From Bacteroidota bacterium (GTDB lineage: Bacteria > Bacteroidota > Bacteroidia > Chitinophagales > Chitinophagaceae), in NCBI GenBank assembly GCA_947452555.1, contig CANGDH010000001.1, positions 434,001 to 498,000 of the forward strand: DNA of 64,000 nucleotides, given 5' to 3'. The notes beneath the pieces were generated by a model. The model was not told where the DNA came from. It searched no databases and saw only the letters and a program-made list of their open reading frames with translations. Both the position numbers and the translations under genes were made by a program. Positions 33,347 through 43,153 of this stretch are shown here, in pieces. How positions within the stretch are numbered: the stretch's first letter is position 1; every line of letters starts with the position of its first letter.

Positions 33347-33888
33347 GCTAAATCAATTTTTAAAGTCTCTAAAACATTAAATATTATAGGACATCTATCA
33401 TAATGCATGTATGTTGTAAATAGTCTTTTATTAAAGTCTGGTACATGGAACGCTGGAAATTCTTTACAACCGGCAAATCGGTGTTCATAAACAGAACAGC
33501 TATTCCCAACTAGGAAATGACATGGTATTGCATTCACCACCATTCTACCAGATTCTCCCTTATCTAAGTACTTTTCATCAAAAGTTGCTCTAGACTGACC
33601 TAAATATGCAGATAAGTTGTTTGCTTCTGTTTCATCTATGTTTACAATTAAACTCTTGCAACAGTTACCACAATCTGTACATTCAATTTTAGGGGAGATT
33701 GCTTCAAATAGCTCAAAAACCTTCTTATCTAGGCTTAAACTGTCTAAATTTCGTAGAAAATCTTGAAATTTGAGGTTTTCTGCTTCAAGTTCAATAGCCT
33801 TGATTTTTATAAATTCAAGGTCTACAATCGGATAGGGTGCTTCATTTTTGATGGTATAAAGATAAGACTTTAATCCTTTTATCCACAT
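33325..33888 (-). CDS. YkgJ-family cysteine-cluster protein
   Basis: The 187-residue cytoplasmic protein carries the YkgJ cysteine pattern: CTDCGNCC, then IPCHFL, SCSVYEHR and GCKEFPAFH. The cluster of eight or so Cys residues probably binds zinc or an Fe-S cluster; the biochemical function of the family is unknown. It is followed by namZ with a 22-base overlap, and faces the parE promoter. Confidence 0.88.
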   Translation of the reverse strand: MWIKGLKSYLYTIKNEAPYPIVDLEFIKIKAIELEAENLKFQDFLRNLDSLSLDKKVFELFEAISPKIECTDCGNCCKSLIVNIDETEANNLSAYLGQSRATFDEKYLDKGESGRMVVNAIPCHFLVGNSCSVYEHRFAGCKEFPAFHVPDFNKRLFTTYMHYDRCPIIFNVLETLKIDLAWQSDSE

Positions 33889-33912
33889 TTGACCTTTTTT
33901 GCATCATTTTAG

Positions 33913-33943
33913 ATTGCTTAAGTAGGTTTGAGAATTAGATTTG
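33913..33943 (+). promoter_or_regulatory. Bacteroidota-type promoter of the parE operon
   Basis: ATTG (33913-33916), 19 bases, TAGATTTG (33936-33943). The -7 box is an exact TAnnTTTG; the -33 box matches TTG. It gives a leader of about 35 bases to ATG 33987. Confidence 0.65.
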
Positions 33944-33986
33944 CAGCTAGAATTGGGCTTTTTATGCCCCTAAAGCATTGATAATT

Positions 33987-35882
33987 ATGGCAGAAGCAAA
34001 AATACCATCTGAATATAACGAAGACTCTATTCGGTCATTAGACTGGAAAGAACATATTCGACTTAGACCAGGTATGTACATTGGAAAATTAGGAGACGGT
34101 TCCGCTCCAGACGATGGCATATATGTTTTAATTAAAGAAGTAATAGATAACTGTATTGACGAACATACTATGGGGTATGGTAAATCAGTTGAGATCTCCA
34201 TTGAAGATAAAACAGTCACTATTCGAGATTATGGGCGTGGTATTCCTTTAGGTAAAATTGTAGACGTAGTAAGTAAGATTAATACCGGAGCAAAATACGA
34301 CAGTAAAGCCTTTCAAAAATCGGTAGGTTTGAATGGAGTTGGTACAAAAGCTGTGAATGCCTTGAGTGATGATTTTGAAGTAACAGCTTACCGTGAGGGT
34401 AAACAGAAATCTGCAAGTTTTAAGAGAGGACTGTTGATAGAAGAAACTAAAGAATCTAAAACAACTGAGGGCAATGGTACCTTAGTAGTATTTACTCCAG
34501 ATGCTAGTATTTTCAAGAACTATCATTTTATTTACGAATATATTGAAAGTCAATTATGGAATTATTGTTATTTAAATGCAGGTTTAACTATTCATTTTAA
34601 TAATAAAAAATTCATAAGTAAAAATGGTTTATTAGACTTACTAGAACGCAAAACAAATCCAGACGAATTAAGATATCCAATAATACATTTAACTGGCGAG
34701 GATATAGAAGTTGCTATTTCTCATAACAATGATTATGGGGAAGACATTTTCTCTTTTGTAAATGGTCAGTATACTACTCAAGGTGGTACACATCAGCAAG
34801 CATTTAGAGAAGCTTATGTTAAAGTGATCCGTGATTTTTATAAAAAGGACTATGAAGCATCTGACATTAGAACCAGTATTGTAGCTGCCGTTTCAGTTCG
34901 TGTGCAAGAACCTGTTTTTGAAAGTCAAACTAAAACAAAATTAGGTTCTCAGAATGTAGCAGACGGAGGTCCAAGTATGAAGAATTTTGTTACAGAATTT
35001 TTGTCTAAACAATTAGACAATTTCTTACATAGAAATCCCGCTGTATCAGATGCTTTAAAAAAGCGAATTGAGCAAAATGAAAGAGAGCGAAAAGAATTAG
35101 CAGGAATAAAAAAATTAGCAAATGAGCGTGCTAAGAAAGCTAACTTACATAATAAAAAATTGAGAGATTGTCGAGTCCATTTTAACGACGATTTGCCTAC
35201 AAAGAATAAGGAAATATTTATCTCATTACAAAAAGGTTCTACTTTATTTATCACGGAAGGTGATTCTGCAAGTGGTAGTATCACCAAATCACGTAATGTA
35301 GATACGCAAGCTGTATTTAGTTTAAGAGGTAAGCCATTGAATTCATTTGGATTAACAAAGAAAGTGGTTTATGAAAATGAAGAATTCAATTTATTGCAAC
35401 ATGCATTAAATATTGAAGATGGTTTAGAAGGGTTGCGTTATAATAATATTGTAATTGCAACCGATGCAGATGTTGACGGTATGCATATTCGTTTATTAAT
35501 GCTTACTTTCTTTTTACAATTTTTTCCTGACTTAGTAAAAAGAGGTCATGTATTTGTTTTAGAGACGCCTCTATTCCGTGTCCGTAATAAACAAAAGACA
35601 ATTTATTGTTATGATGAATCTGAAAAACAAAAAGCAATTAAAGAATTAGGAGCTAAACCAGAAATAACACGATTCAAAGGATTAGGAGAGATTAGTCCTG
35701 ACGAATTTGGAAAGTTTATTAATGCTGACATTAAATTAGCACCAGTAATTTTAGAACAAGGAGATCATATTCAACATTTGTTAGAATATTATATGGGTAA
35801 AAATACCCCAGAAAGACAGGACTTTATTATCAATAATTTAAAAGTCGAATTAGACAAAGCGAATGATACACTTAGTATTTAA
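33987..35882 (+). CDS. parE: DNA topoisomerase IV subunit B
   Basis: The 631-residue ATPase subunit of a type IIA topoisomerase. Motifs: N-terminal [21 protein letters not shown] ATPase [17 protein letters not shown] and [14 protein letters not shown]; Toprim domain with [11 protein letters not shown] and [13 protein letters not shown]-terminal [14 protein letters not shown]. The SLDWxEHIRxRPGMYIG opening and the length are of the ParE type of Bacteroidota and not GyrB. With ParC it decatenates daughter chromosomes. Start chosen at ATG 33987; an in-frame TTG lies 9 bases upstream. Downstream DUF1835 overlaps by 20 bases. Confidence 0.95.
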   Translation: MAEAKIPSEYNEDSIRSLDWKEHIRLRPGMYIGKLGDGSAPDDGIYVLIKEVIDNCIDEHTMGYGKSVEISIEDKTVTIRDYGRGIPLGKIVDVVSKINTGAKYDSKAFQKSVGLNGVGTKAVNALSDDFEVTAYREGKQKSASFKRGLLIEETKESKTTEGNGTLVVFTPDASIFKNYHFIYEYIESQLWNYCYLNAGLTIHFNNKKFISKNGLLDLLERKTNPDELRYPIIHLTGEDIEVAISHNNDYGEDIFSFVNGQYTTQGGTHQQAFREAYVKVIRDFYKKDYEASDIRTSIVAAVSVRVQEPVFESQTKTKLGSQNVADGGPSMKNFVTEFLSKQLDNFLHRNPAVSDALKKRIEQNERERKELAGIKKLANERAKKANLHNKKLRDCRVHFNDDLPTKNKEIFISLQKGSTLFITEGDSASGSITKSRNVDTQAVFSLRGKPLNSFGLTKKVVYENEEFNLLQHALNIEDGLEGLRYNNIVIATDADVDGMHIRLLMLTFFLQFFPDLVKRGHVFVLETPLFRVRNKQKTIYCYDESEKQKAIKELGAKPEITRFKGLGEISPDEFGKFINADIKLAPVILEQGDHIQHLLEYYMGKNTPERQDFIINNLKVELDKANDTLSI

Positions 35883-36702
35883 TACAGCAGATATTGCTGC
35901 CTTAGAAGCTGCCATTGAATTGGACGAAAACCTTACGGGCAAGGTGGTCGAAATTAAAGACGATTATGCTGTTGGGCCTTTAAAAGATATTTACGATACG
36001 GAAGGGTATCAAATTCGACGTGATTGGTGGACTTCTATTTTAGCTCATTCTCCTTATATAGACCAATTGGATATTGTTGATGATAAATTAACTGTACATC
36101 ATTTACAAAATGCTTTAAATCATGACGAAAATGAAGAAATCTGGATTTGGATGGGACAAAATGTACATGATGTTTGCGGATACTATTGGTTTATGAGTCA
36201 GTTTAAAGAATTACAAGGACGTATACATGTTTTGTATTTGAATAATTTACCGTTTCTAAACGAGAAAGGACAACTATTTTATCCAACACATTTAAGTCAA
36301 ATTCAACCAAAAGAATTTTTAAAAGCAAAAAAATTAGCACGTCCAATTACATTGAGTGAATTTGAATTAGATCCAGACGAATGGAAAAAAATCTGTGATG
36401 AAAATGAAGGAGTTCGTTTTTTAGAAGGAGGTAAGAAGATTGTCAGTATGGGTATAGAATTTTATGACAAAGAAATTTTGTCATTATTAACCAAGAATGC
36501 TCAAAAACTCCCTAGTGCAATTTCTACCATCATCACTAAAATGAAAGTTAAAACAGGAGATGCATTTATCGTTTTCAGACTAAAAGCAATGGAACAAGAA
36601 GGTAAAATTGTTTTGGTAGGGGATTGGAATAAAGGCTGGAAGGATATGGTGGTACAAATGCCAGGAGGCTTAAATAGTATTGTAGAAGCAGAAACTGTCT
36701 AA
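35863..36702 (+). CDS. DUF1835 domain protein
   Basis: The 279-residue soluble protein belongs to DUF1835: [42 protein letters not shown] and [16 protein letters not shown]. The function is unknown. It begins within the last 20 bases of parE and is followed 38 bases later by a small cupin gene, so translation coupling to parE is likely. Why it sits between the two topoisomerase IV genes is not known. Confidence 0.82.
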   Translation: MIHLVFNTADIAALEAAIELDENLTGKVVEIKDDYAVGPLKDIYDTEGYQIRRDWWTSILAHSPYIDQLDIVDDKLTVHHLQNALNHDENEEIWIWMGQNVHDVCGYYWFMSQFKELQGRIHVLYLNNLPFLNEKGQLFYPTHLSQIQPKEFLKAKKLARPITLSEFELDPDEWKKICDENEGVRFLEGGKKIVSMGIEFYDKEILSLLTKNAQKLPSAISTIITKMKVKTGDAFIVFRLKAMEQEGKIVLVGDWNKGWKDMVVQMPGGLNSIVEAETV

Positions 36703-36740
36703 ATTAACATGAAGCATGTTTACGTTATAAATGATAATAA

Positions 36741-37109
36741 ATGAGTGTTACTATTATTCCAATTGAAGTTAAAGCAGTAGACGAGCGTGGAGCACTCCAT
36801 TTTCTTAAAACGGATAGAACTGGAGAATTCTTGTTGGTGTATAGGAATGCAGGAACAGTTAGTGGTCAACATTATCATAAAGGTATTTCAGCTGGTAAAA
36901 ATCCAGAAGATATGCTTCTTGTGCAGGGTTCGGCAAACTTGCATTGGAGGAATTTAATAACAAACCAAGAAGAAACAATATTATTGACTGCACCCACGAG
37001 GGTATTAATACAAGCCAATATTTGGCACGAATTAATAGCAATCACAGATATTGTTTTTATTGAATTAAATAGTTTAAAAGACGGTAGTGAAGACACTTTT
37101 CGACTTTAA
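36741..37109 (+). CDS. small cupin-fold protein (WxcM/FdtA-like)
   Basis: A 122-residue single-domain cupin: YRNAGTVSGQHYHKG holds the first-motif histidines and ANLHWRN, then TRVLIQANIWHELIAI holds the second-motif His. It resembles the WxcM/QdtA/FdtA sugar isomerase group, but no sugar nucleotide genes are nearby, so substrate and activity are uncertain. It sits between DUF1835 and parC in one operon. Confidence 0.7.
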   Translation: MSVTIIPIEVKAVDERGALHFLKTDRTGEFLLVYRNAGTVSGQHYHKGISAGKNPEDMLLVQGSANLHWRNLITNQEETILLTAPTRVLIQANIWHELIAITDIVFIELNSLKDGSEDTFRL

Positions 37110-37141
37110 AGAATACTAAAGGGTTCTAATTAAGAATAGTT

Positions 37142-39664
37142 ATGGCAAAAGAGAAAAATTTAAGTAGAGTAACAGAAAATGAATCAGGTGTTCAAGGACA
37201 ATATAAAAATTGGTTCTTGGACTATGCTTCTTATGTTATTTTAGAAAGAGCGGTTCCTGCAATGGAAGATGGTATGAAACCGGTACAACGTAGAATCTTA
37301 CATGCCATGAAAGAAATGGATGATGGAAGATTCAACAAAGTTGCTAATATTATTGGACAAAGTATGCAATACCATCCACACGGTGACGCGAGTATTGGAG
37401 ATGCTTTGGTTAATATTGGACAAAAGGATTTATTAGTTGAAACACAAGGTAACTGGGGTGATGTAAGAACAGGTGACTATGCCGCTGCACCAAGATATAT
37501 TGAAGCTAGATTAAGCAAATTCGCTTTAGATGTTGCATTTAATGCAAAGACTACAGAATGGTCTTTAAGTTATGATGGTCGTAAGCAAGAACCTGTAACA
37601 CTTCCTATGAAGTTCCCTTTATTGTTAGCCCAAGGGGCTGATGGTATTGCAGTAGGTTTATCCACTAAAATATTACCACATAATTTTAATGAATTAATTG
37701 AGGCTTGTATTAAGCATTTAAGAGGGCGTAAATTCGAATTATTACCTGATTTTCAAACAGGTGGTATGATTGACGCTTCCAATTATAATGACGGGAAAAG
37801 AGGTGGCAAAGTAAGAGTAAGAGCACATATTGAAGAATTTGATAAGAAGACTTTATTAATTAAAGATGTTCCGTATAGTGTAACTACTACGCAGTTAATG
37901 GAGAGTATTACTAAAGCAAATGATCAAGGAAAAATTAAAATTAAAAAAGTAACCGACGTTACCGCTGCTGAAGTTGAAATTCAAATTGATTTGGCAACAG
38001 GGATTTCACCAGACATTACAATTGACGCCTTATATGCATTCACTGACTGTGAGATAAGTTTGTCGCCAAATGTTTGTGTAATTGTAAGTCAACGCCCACA
38101 ATTTATTACTGCAAGTGATTTATTACGTTATTCAGTAGAACATACTAAGGATTTATTAAAAGCAGAATTAGAGATACATTTAAAAGAACTAGAAGATAAA
38201 TGGCATTTCACAAGTTTAGAAAAAATATTTTTTGAAGAAAAAATTTATCAAGAACTTGAGAAAAAACATTTGAATTGGGATAAGGTAATTGACGCCATTG
38301 ATAAAGCTTTTGAGCCATTCAAAAAGAAATTCAAAAAACAAATTGAACGTTCCGATTTATTAAAGTTGACAGACAAACCAGTTAGAAGAATATATAAATT
38401 GGACATAGAAGACTTAATTACACAAATCAAGGCAATTGAAACTGAAATAAAACAAGTTAAACATGATTTAGAAAACTTAGTCGATTATGCAATTAGCTAT
38501 TATGAAAACTTGCAAAAAAAATATGGCAAGGGTAGAGAACGCAAAACAGAATTGAAAGAATTTGATACCATTCAAGTAAAACAAGTAGCAATTGCAAATA
38601 CTAAATTGTTTATAAATAGAGCTGAAGGTTTTATAGGAACTAGTTTAAAGAAAGATGAATTCCTTTGTGATTGTACAGACTATGATGATATTATTGCTTT
38701 TACTAAAGCGGGTAATATGAAAGTAGTCAAGGTTTCAGATAAAGTATTTATCGGGAAAGATATAATACATGCTGCAGTATTCCAGAAGAATGACGAACGT
38801 ACTACCTATAATATGGTTTACATAGACGGTGGATCTGGAATAAGTTATGCAAAAAGGTTTAATGTAACAGGGGTTACACGTGACAAGGAATATCCTTTAG
38901 CAAAAAACGCTGAAAAATCTAAAGTACATTACTTATCAATCAACGCAAACGGAGAAGCTGAATCCGTTAAGATTGTTTTAAGTCCAAATTGTTCAGCACG
39001 TATAAAAGAATTTGATTTCTATTTTGAAACATTAGAAGTGAAGGGAAGAAGTAGTGTTGGGAATCAAGTTACTAAGTACCCAATCAAAGTGGTAAAATTA
39101 AAAGAAGCGGGAAAAAGCACATTAGTAGGACGCAAACTTTGGTTTGACGATAAATTTGGCCGATTAAACAGTGAAGAAAAAGGTATCTATTTAGGTACTT
39201 TTGAAGACGAAAAATTATTAGTTTTCACTAAAGATGGTTACTATGAAGTTATTGATACAGATCAATCACAAAGGTTTGATCCTGAGAAAGTACTTTCTAT
39301 AGAGAAATTTAATCAAGAGAAAGTAATAACAGCAGTTTACTTGGATAAAGACAAATTGCAGTTTAATATTAAACGATTTAAGATTGAAACCACTACATTA
39401 AGATCTCCATTCTGTTGTATTAAGGAAGGAGAAGGTAACTATTTAGCAGCTATTTCAACTGCAGTAGAACCTATTTTAGTAGTTAATACAGGAAGAGGTA
39501 CTCAGGTTAGAAAATCTAAGTTTAAAGTGAGTAAAATGGTTGATATTATGGGCTGGAAAGCAGTAGGTACTAAGCTAGCAGACTATAATAAAACCACCGA
39601 AATGGAATGGGAGACCAAAGTAGTCATAAAAGATCCTAACGACGAACAACCAGAATTGTTCTAA
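37142..39664 (+). CDS. parC: DNA topoisomerase IV subunit A
   Basis: The 840-residue DNA-cleaving subunit. VQGQYKNWFLDYASYVI, AVPAMEDGMKPVQRRIL, HPHGDASIGDAL and the catalytic Tyr119 in AAAPRYIEARLS are clear; a coiled-coil region (about 400-460) and a C-terminal beta-pinwheel follow. It forms A2B2 with ParE and separates linked chromosomes. Third downstream gene of the parE operon, preceded by the cupin gene and followed 22 bases later by the CvfB-like gene. GyrA-type box is not seen, supporting ParC. Confidence 0.94.
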   Translation: MAKEKNLSRVTENESGVQGQYKNWFLDYASYVILERAVPAMEDGMKPVQRRILHAMKEMDDGRFNKVANIIGQSMQYHPHGDASIGDALVNIGQKDLLVETQGNWGDVRTGDYAAAPRYIEARLSKFALDVAFNAKTTEWSLSYDGRKQEPVTLPMKFPLLLAQGADGIAVGLSTKILPHNFNELIEACIKHLRGRKFELLPDFQTGGMIDASNYNDGKRGGKVRVRAHIEEFDKKTLLIKDVPYSVTTTQLMESITKANDQGKIKIKKVTDVTAAEVEIQIDLATGISPDITIDALYAFTDCEISLSPNVCVIVSQRPQFITASDLLRYSVEHTKDLLKAELEIHLKELEDKWHFTSLEKIFFEEKIYQELEKKHLNWDKVIDAIDKAFEPFKKKFKKQIERSDLLKLTDKPVRRIYKLDIEDLITQIKAIETEIKQVKHDLENLVDYAISYYENLQKKYGKGRERKTELKEFDTIQVKQVAIANTKLFINRAEGFIGTSLKKDEFLCDCTDYDDIIAFTKAGNMKVVKVSDKVFIGKDIIHAAVFQKNDERTTYNMVYIDGGSGISYAKRFNVTGVTRDKEYPLAKNAEKSKVHYLSINANGEAESVKIVLSPNCSARIKEFDFYFETLEVKGRSSVGNQVTKYPIKVVKLKEAGKSTLVGRKLWFDDKFGRLNSEEKGIYLGTFEDEKLLVFTKDGYYEVIDTDQSQRFDPEKVLSIEKFNQEKVITAVYLDKDKLQFNIKRFKIETTTLRSPFCCIKEGEGNYLAAISTAVEPILVVNTGRGTQVRKSKFKVSKMVDIMGWKAVGTKLADYNKTTEMEWETKVVIKDPNDEQPELF

Positions 39665-39686
39665 TTTTACATAAATAAAGAAAAAA

Positions 39687-40646
39687 ATGTCAACAGCTAA
39701 AGTAGGTGAATTTAATTTGATGAGAGTGGATCGTAAGGTTGACTTTGGATTTTATATGGACGACGAAGCGGAAGGAGTTTTATTACCTAAACGTTTTGTG
39801 CCAGATGGTTTAATGGTAGGTGATACCATTAGTGTTTTTGTATATCATGATTCTGATAATAGATTAATCGCCACTACACAGGAGCCATTTGCAGTTGTAG
39901 GTGATATTGCAGCATTAAAAGTAGTGGACGTTACAAGACAGGGTGCATTTATGGATTGGGGATTAATGAAGGATTTATTTGTTCCAGTTTCTCAACAATT
40001 GTCTACCATGCGCTTAGGTGGTAAATATTTAGTTAAATTATATATAGACAAACAAACAGGAAGAGTTGCTGCAACTGAAAAAATTGATAACACGGTTAGT
40101 AATGATATTTTAACAGTAAAGGAAGGCGAGAAAGTTAAAGTTCAAGTTTACCGTGAATCTGAAATTGGATATGTAGTAATTGTAAATCAAGTACACCAAG
40201 GTTTAGTATACAAAAATGAAGTTTTTACACATTTACATATTGGTCAATTTATTGAAGAAGCTTATATAAAGAAAATAAGAGAAGACAATAAATTAGATAT
40301 TGGGATTGGCAAACAGGGATTAGAGAAATTAGATGATGATAAATCTAATATCATACGTTTATTAAAATTACACCATGGGTTCTTGCCATATCATGACAAG
40401 TCTAGTCCAGACGAAATTTATGCTTTTTTTGGAATGAGTAAGAAAGCATTTAAAATGAATGTGGGGATTTTATATAAATCAAAATTAATCTCGTTAGAAG
40501 ATGGTGGAATAAGATTAGCTCCTGAAGATGTAAACAAGACGGAAGGAACTGAAAAGGCTGATATTATAGAGAAACCTAAGCAAGTTATAAAACCAGGATC
40601 ACTTAATACTTCTTCTATAAATGAAGATGATGATGTTCAAGATTAA
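39687..40646 (+). CDS. cvfB: CvfB/YitL-like S1 RNA-binding protein
   Basis: A 319-residue protein with three S1-like domains followed by a winged helix. Visible: VGEFNLMRVDRKVDFGFYMD, VVDVTRQGAFMDWGLMKDLF, KVQVYRESEIGYVVIVNQVH and the C-terminal wHTH FFGMSKKAFKMNVGILYKS. The family includes CvfB of staphylococci, an RNA-binding regulator. Function in Bacteroidota is unknown. Its ATG is 22 bases after parC, and the thiolase starts 20 bases after its stop. Confidence 0.88.
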   Translation: MSTAKVGEFNLMRVDRKVDFGFYMDDEAEGVLLPKRFVPDGLMVGDTISVFVYHDSDNRLIATTQEPFAVVGDIAALKVVDVTRQGAFMDWGLMKDLFVPVSQQLSTMRLGGKYLVKLYIDKQTGRVAATEKIDNTVSNDILTVKEGEKVKVQVYRESEIGYVVIVNQVHQGLVYKNEVFTHLHIGQFIEEAYIKKIREDNKLDIGIGKQGLEKLDDDKSNIIRLLKLHHGFLPYHDKSSPDEIYAFFGMSKKAFKMNVGILYKSKLISLEDGGIRLAPEDVNKTEGTEKADIIEKPKQVIKPGSLNTSSINEDDDVQD

Positions 40647-40666
40647 TTTTATTAAAACATTATAAC

Positions 40667-41848
40667 ATGTCTAAAGAAGTTTATATCGTAGCAGCAGTAA
40701 GAACTCCGATAGGTTCTTTTGGAGGCGTATTAAGTTCATTATCTGCAACACAATTAGGAGCTATTGCAATAAAGGGAGCTATTGATAAGATTAATTTAAA
40801 CCCTGAATTAGTTAACGAAGTAATTTTCGGTTCTGTAATTCAAGCGGGACTTGGACAAGCTCCTGCAAGACAAGCTGCTAAACTTGGTGGTCTCCCTGAT
40901 AATGTTATTTGTACCACAGTAAATAAAGTTTGCGCTAGTGGGATGAAGTCAATTGCACTAGCAGCACAAAATATTTTATTAGGGGATTCTGACATTATTA
41001 TAGCAGGTGGAATGGAGAGTATGAGTAATGTTCCATTCTATAATACAACACAACGTTGGGGCAATAAATATGGAGACATCATTATGCAGGACGGACTTGC
41101 AAAAGACGGATTAGTTGATGCATATGATAAGGTTGCAATGGGTAATTTCGCAGATCTTTGTGCACGTGAATATAAAATTACAAGAGCTGAACAAGATACT
41201 TTTGCTATTAGTAGTTATCAGAAATCTCAAGCTGCCATTGAAAATGGTTTATTTAAATCAGAAATTATACCAGTTAGTATTCCACAAAGAAAAGGAGATC
41301 CAATTATTGTTTCTAAAGACGAAGAACCTTTCAATGTTAAGTTCGATAAAATAGAACAATTAAATCCTGCATTTAGTAAAGAAGGTACGGTAACTGCTGC
41401 TAATGCTAGTACAATGAATGACGGTGCAGCAGCTTTAGTATTAATGAGCGGAGAGAAAATGTTGGAATTAGGATTAACTCCCTTAGCAAAAATTATTAGT
41501 TTTGCTGATGCGGAACAAGATCCAAAATGGTTTACTACAACTCCATCATTAGCTATTCCTAAAGCCCTTAAAAAAGCTAATTTAAAAACCTTAGAAATAG
41601 ATTGCTTTGAATTCAACGAAGCATTCTCTGTTGTAGGAATAGTTAACACCAATATTCTTCAGTTAGATCCTAGAAAAGTAAATATAAATGGAGGTGCTGT
41701 TTCATTAGGTCACCCTCTTGGGTGCAGTGGTGCTAGAATTATTGTCACTTTAATTCATGTATTGGAACAACAAAAAGGTAAATATGGTGCCGCCGCAATA
41801 TGTAATGGAGGAGGAGGCGCAAGTGCTATGGTTATTGAAAAATGTTAA
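40667..41848 (+). CDS. acetyl-CoA C-acyltransferase (thiolase)
   Basis: A 393-residue thiolase: condenses two acetyl-CoA or cleaves 3-ketoacyl-CoA in fatty-acid oxidation. Catalytic Cys89 in VNKVCASGMKS, His349 in GHPLGCSGA and Cys379 in AICNGGGGAS; NEAFSVVG block present. Closest to AtoB/ThlA-type acetyl-CoA acetyltransferases by length and motif; substrate range not determinable. Last gene of the parE-to-thiolase run; a 9-bp stem follows its stop. Confidence 0.94.
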   Translation: MSKEVYIVAAVRTPIGSFGGVLSSLSATQLGAIAIKGAIDKINLNPELVNEVIFGSVIQAGLGQAPARQAAKLGGLPDNVICTTVNKVCASGMKSIALAAQNILLGDSDIIIAGGMESMSNVPFYNTTQRWGNKYGDIIMQDGLAKDGLVDAYDKVAMGNFADLCAREYKITRAEQDTFAISSYQKSQAAIENGLFKSEIIPVSIPQRKGDPIIVSKDEEPFNVKFDKIEQLNPAFSKEGTVTAANASTMNDGAAALVLMSGEKMLELGLTPLAKIISFADAEQDPKWFTTTPSLAIPKALKKANLKTLEIDCFEFNEAFSVVGIVNTNILQLDPRKVNINGGAVSLGHPLGCSGARIIVTLIHVLEQQKGKYGAAAICNGGGGASAMVIEKC

Positions 41849-41862
41849 AATTGATTTATTTT

Positions 41863-41897
41863 ATTACTTCAATTTAATCAATAATACATGAAGTAAT
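41863..41897. terminator. hairpin between convergent thiolase and ytxJ
   Basis: ATTACTTCA (41863-41871) pairs perfectly with TGAAGTAAT (41889-41897) over a 17-base loop. Location between converging genes suggests a two-way terminator; the loop is long and there is no T tract. Confidence 0.4.
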
Positions 41898-42229
41898 TAG
41901 ATTCCCGCTTGTTCTATTACTTCATCCATCATAATTCCATAATGGCTTTCATCATAAATACATGCTTCATTTTTAATTAAAATGACCTGTGGTGACTCAT
42001 GATGTACTTGAAATTTTTCTGCAATTGCGCTAGAAATATTTCTAAAATTCAACAAATCCAAATAATAGAAATCGATTGTATCAGGTGCTTCTGATCTTTC
42101 AAATCTAGAAAATGCCATTCTACTAATACTGCAAGTAGTACTATGTTTAAAAATCAATTGAGGTTTAGTAATTGAAGCTTTTGCTATTTGGTCTAATTGT
42201 TCAATGGTATTTAAAGTTATCCAATTCAT
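41897..42229 (-). CDS. ytxJ: bacillithiol system redox-active protein YtxJ
   Basis: The 110-residue thioredoxin-fold protein has the monothiol site FKHSTTCSISRMA (Cys33), with LDLLNFRNISSAIAEKF and HESPQVILI downstream, characteristic of YtxJ. By family it is a bacilliredoxin-like protein acting with bacillithiol. Its presence implies that the organism uses bacillithiol or a related thiol. Convergent to the thiolase; divergent from the exonuclease gene about 100 bases away. Confidence 0.9.
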   Translation of the reverse strand: MNWITLNTIEQLDQIAKASITKPQLIFKHSTTCSISRMAFSRFERSEAPDTIDFYYLDLLNFRNISSAIAEKFQVHHESPQVILIKNEACIYDESHYGIMMDEVIEQAGI

Positions 42230-42332
42230 ATTTGCTAATTTATTGCAAATTAATGAATTCTATCGAGCATTTTAGTGCCAATACAATGAATTAAAGCCCA
42301 ATATTGTCTAACTTAGCGTCATAATTTTTAAT

Positions 42333-43100
42333 ATGCTTTTACAATTAAACAAGCCCATTTGTTTTATCGATTTAGAAACTACGGGAATCAATGTGAGTAT
42401 TGACAAAATCGTTGAAATAGCGATTATTAAAATTATGCCAGATGGCACAAGACAAGTAAAAAGGAAATTAGTAAATCCTGAAATGCCTATTCCGCCTGCT
42501 TCAACAGAAATACATGGTATAACGAACGACATGGTTAAAGATGCACCAAGTTTCAAAGCCATTGCAAATGAAGTAAAACAATTTATTGAAGGGGCTGATA
42601 TAGGCGGATATAATAGTAATCGTTTTGATATACCTATGCTAAATGAAGAATTCTTAAGAGCAGGCATATCAATAGACATGGAAAGTAGAAAACTATTAGA
42701 CGTGCAAAAAGTATTTCATATGATGGAGCAAAGAACATTATCTGCAGCATATAAATTCTATTGTAACAAGACATTAGAAGATGCCCATACCGCAGAAGCT
42801 GATGCTATGGCTACCTATGAGGTATTAGAAGCACAGGTTGCTAGATACCCAAGCCTGGGTAATACAGTTGAAGCAATTGTTAAATTTACAGGAGAAGACC
42901 AAATTGTAGACTTTGCAAGAAGATTCATAATGGAGAATGGTATAGAAGTATTCAACTTCGGAAAACACAAAGGAAAGCCTGTTATTCAAGTACTTAAGGA
43001 AGAACCTCAGTATTATGATTGGATGATGAAGGGTGATTTTGCCCTCCATACTAAACAGAAACTTACTGAGATTTTAAACAGAACTATATTAAAGAAATAG
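42333..43100 (+). CDS. DEDDh 3'-5' exonuclease (ExoX/DnaQ-like)
   Basis: A 255-residue exonuclease. Exo motifs: FIDLETTGI (acidic Asp-Glu), NSNRFDIPML (motif II) and HTAEADAMA (motif III His and Asp). The C-terminal domain FNFGKHKGKPVIQVLKEEPQ with WMMKGDF resembles the ExoX-type C-terminal extension. It trims single-stranded DNA ends in repair or proofreading; as it lacks a polymerase context, repair is more probable. First ATG used. Confidence 0.9.
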   Translation: MLLQLNKPICFIDLETTGINVSIDKIVEIAIIKIMPDGTRQVKRKLVNPEMPIPPASTEIHGITNDMVKDAPSFKAIANEVKQFIEGADIGGYNSNRFDIPMLNEEFLRAGISIDMESRKLLDVQKVFHMMEQRTLSAAYKFYCNKTLEDAHTAEADAMATYEVLEAQVARYPSLGNTVEAIVKFTGEDQIVDFARRFIMENGIEVFNFGKHKGKPVIQVLKEEPQYYDWMMKGDFALHTKQKLTEILNRTILKK

Positions 43101-43153
43101 TTTATATTTACATAGTAAAAAATTAATTTAAATCACGATACCCCCCATATTAA

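Noticed and set aside
33978..33986. TTG start of parE
   Set aside because: ATG 33987 is three codons downstream and matches the family start.
36706..36720. AACATG/CATGTT hairpin between the DUF1835 and cupin genes
   Set aside because: Six pairs and a three-base loop with no T tract in an operon; too weak to call a terminator.
33987..39664. gyrB/gyrA instead of parE/parC
   Set aside because: The ParE-type opening [17 protein letters not shown] and the lengths fit topoisomerase IV, and the GyrA-box was not seen.
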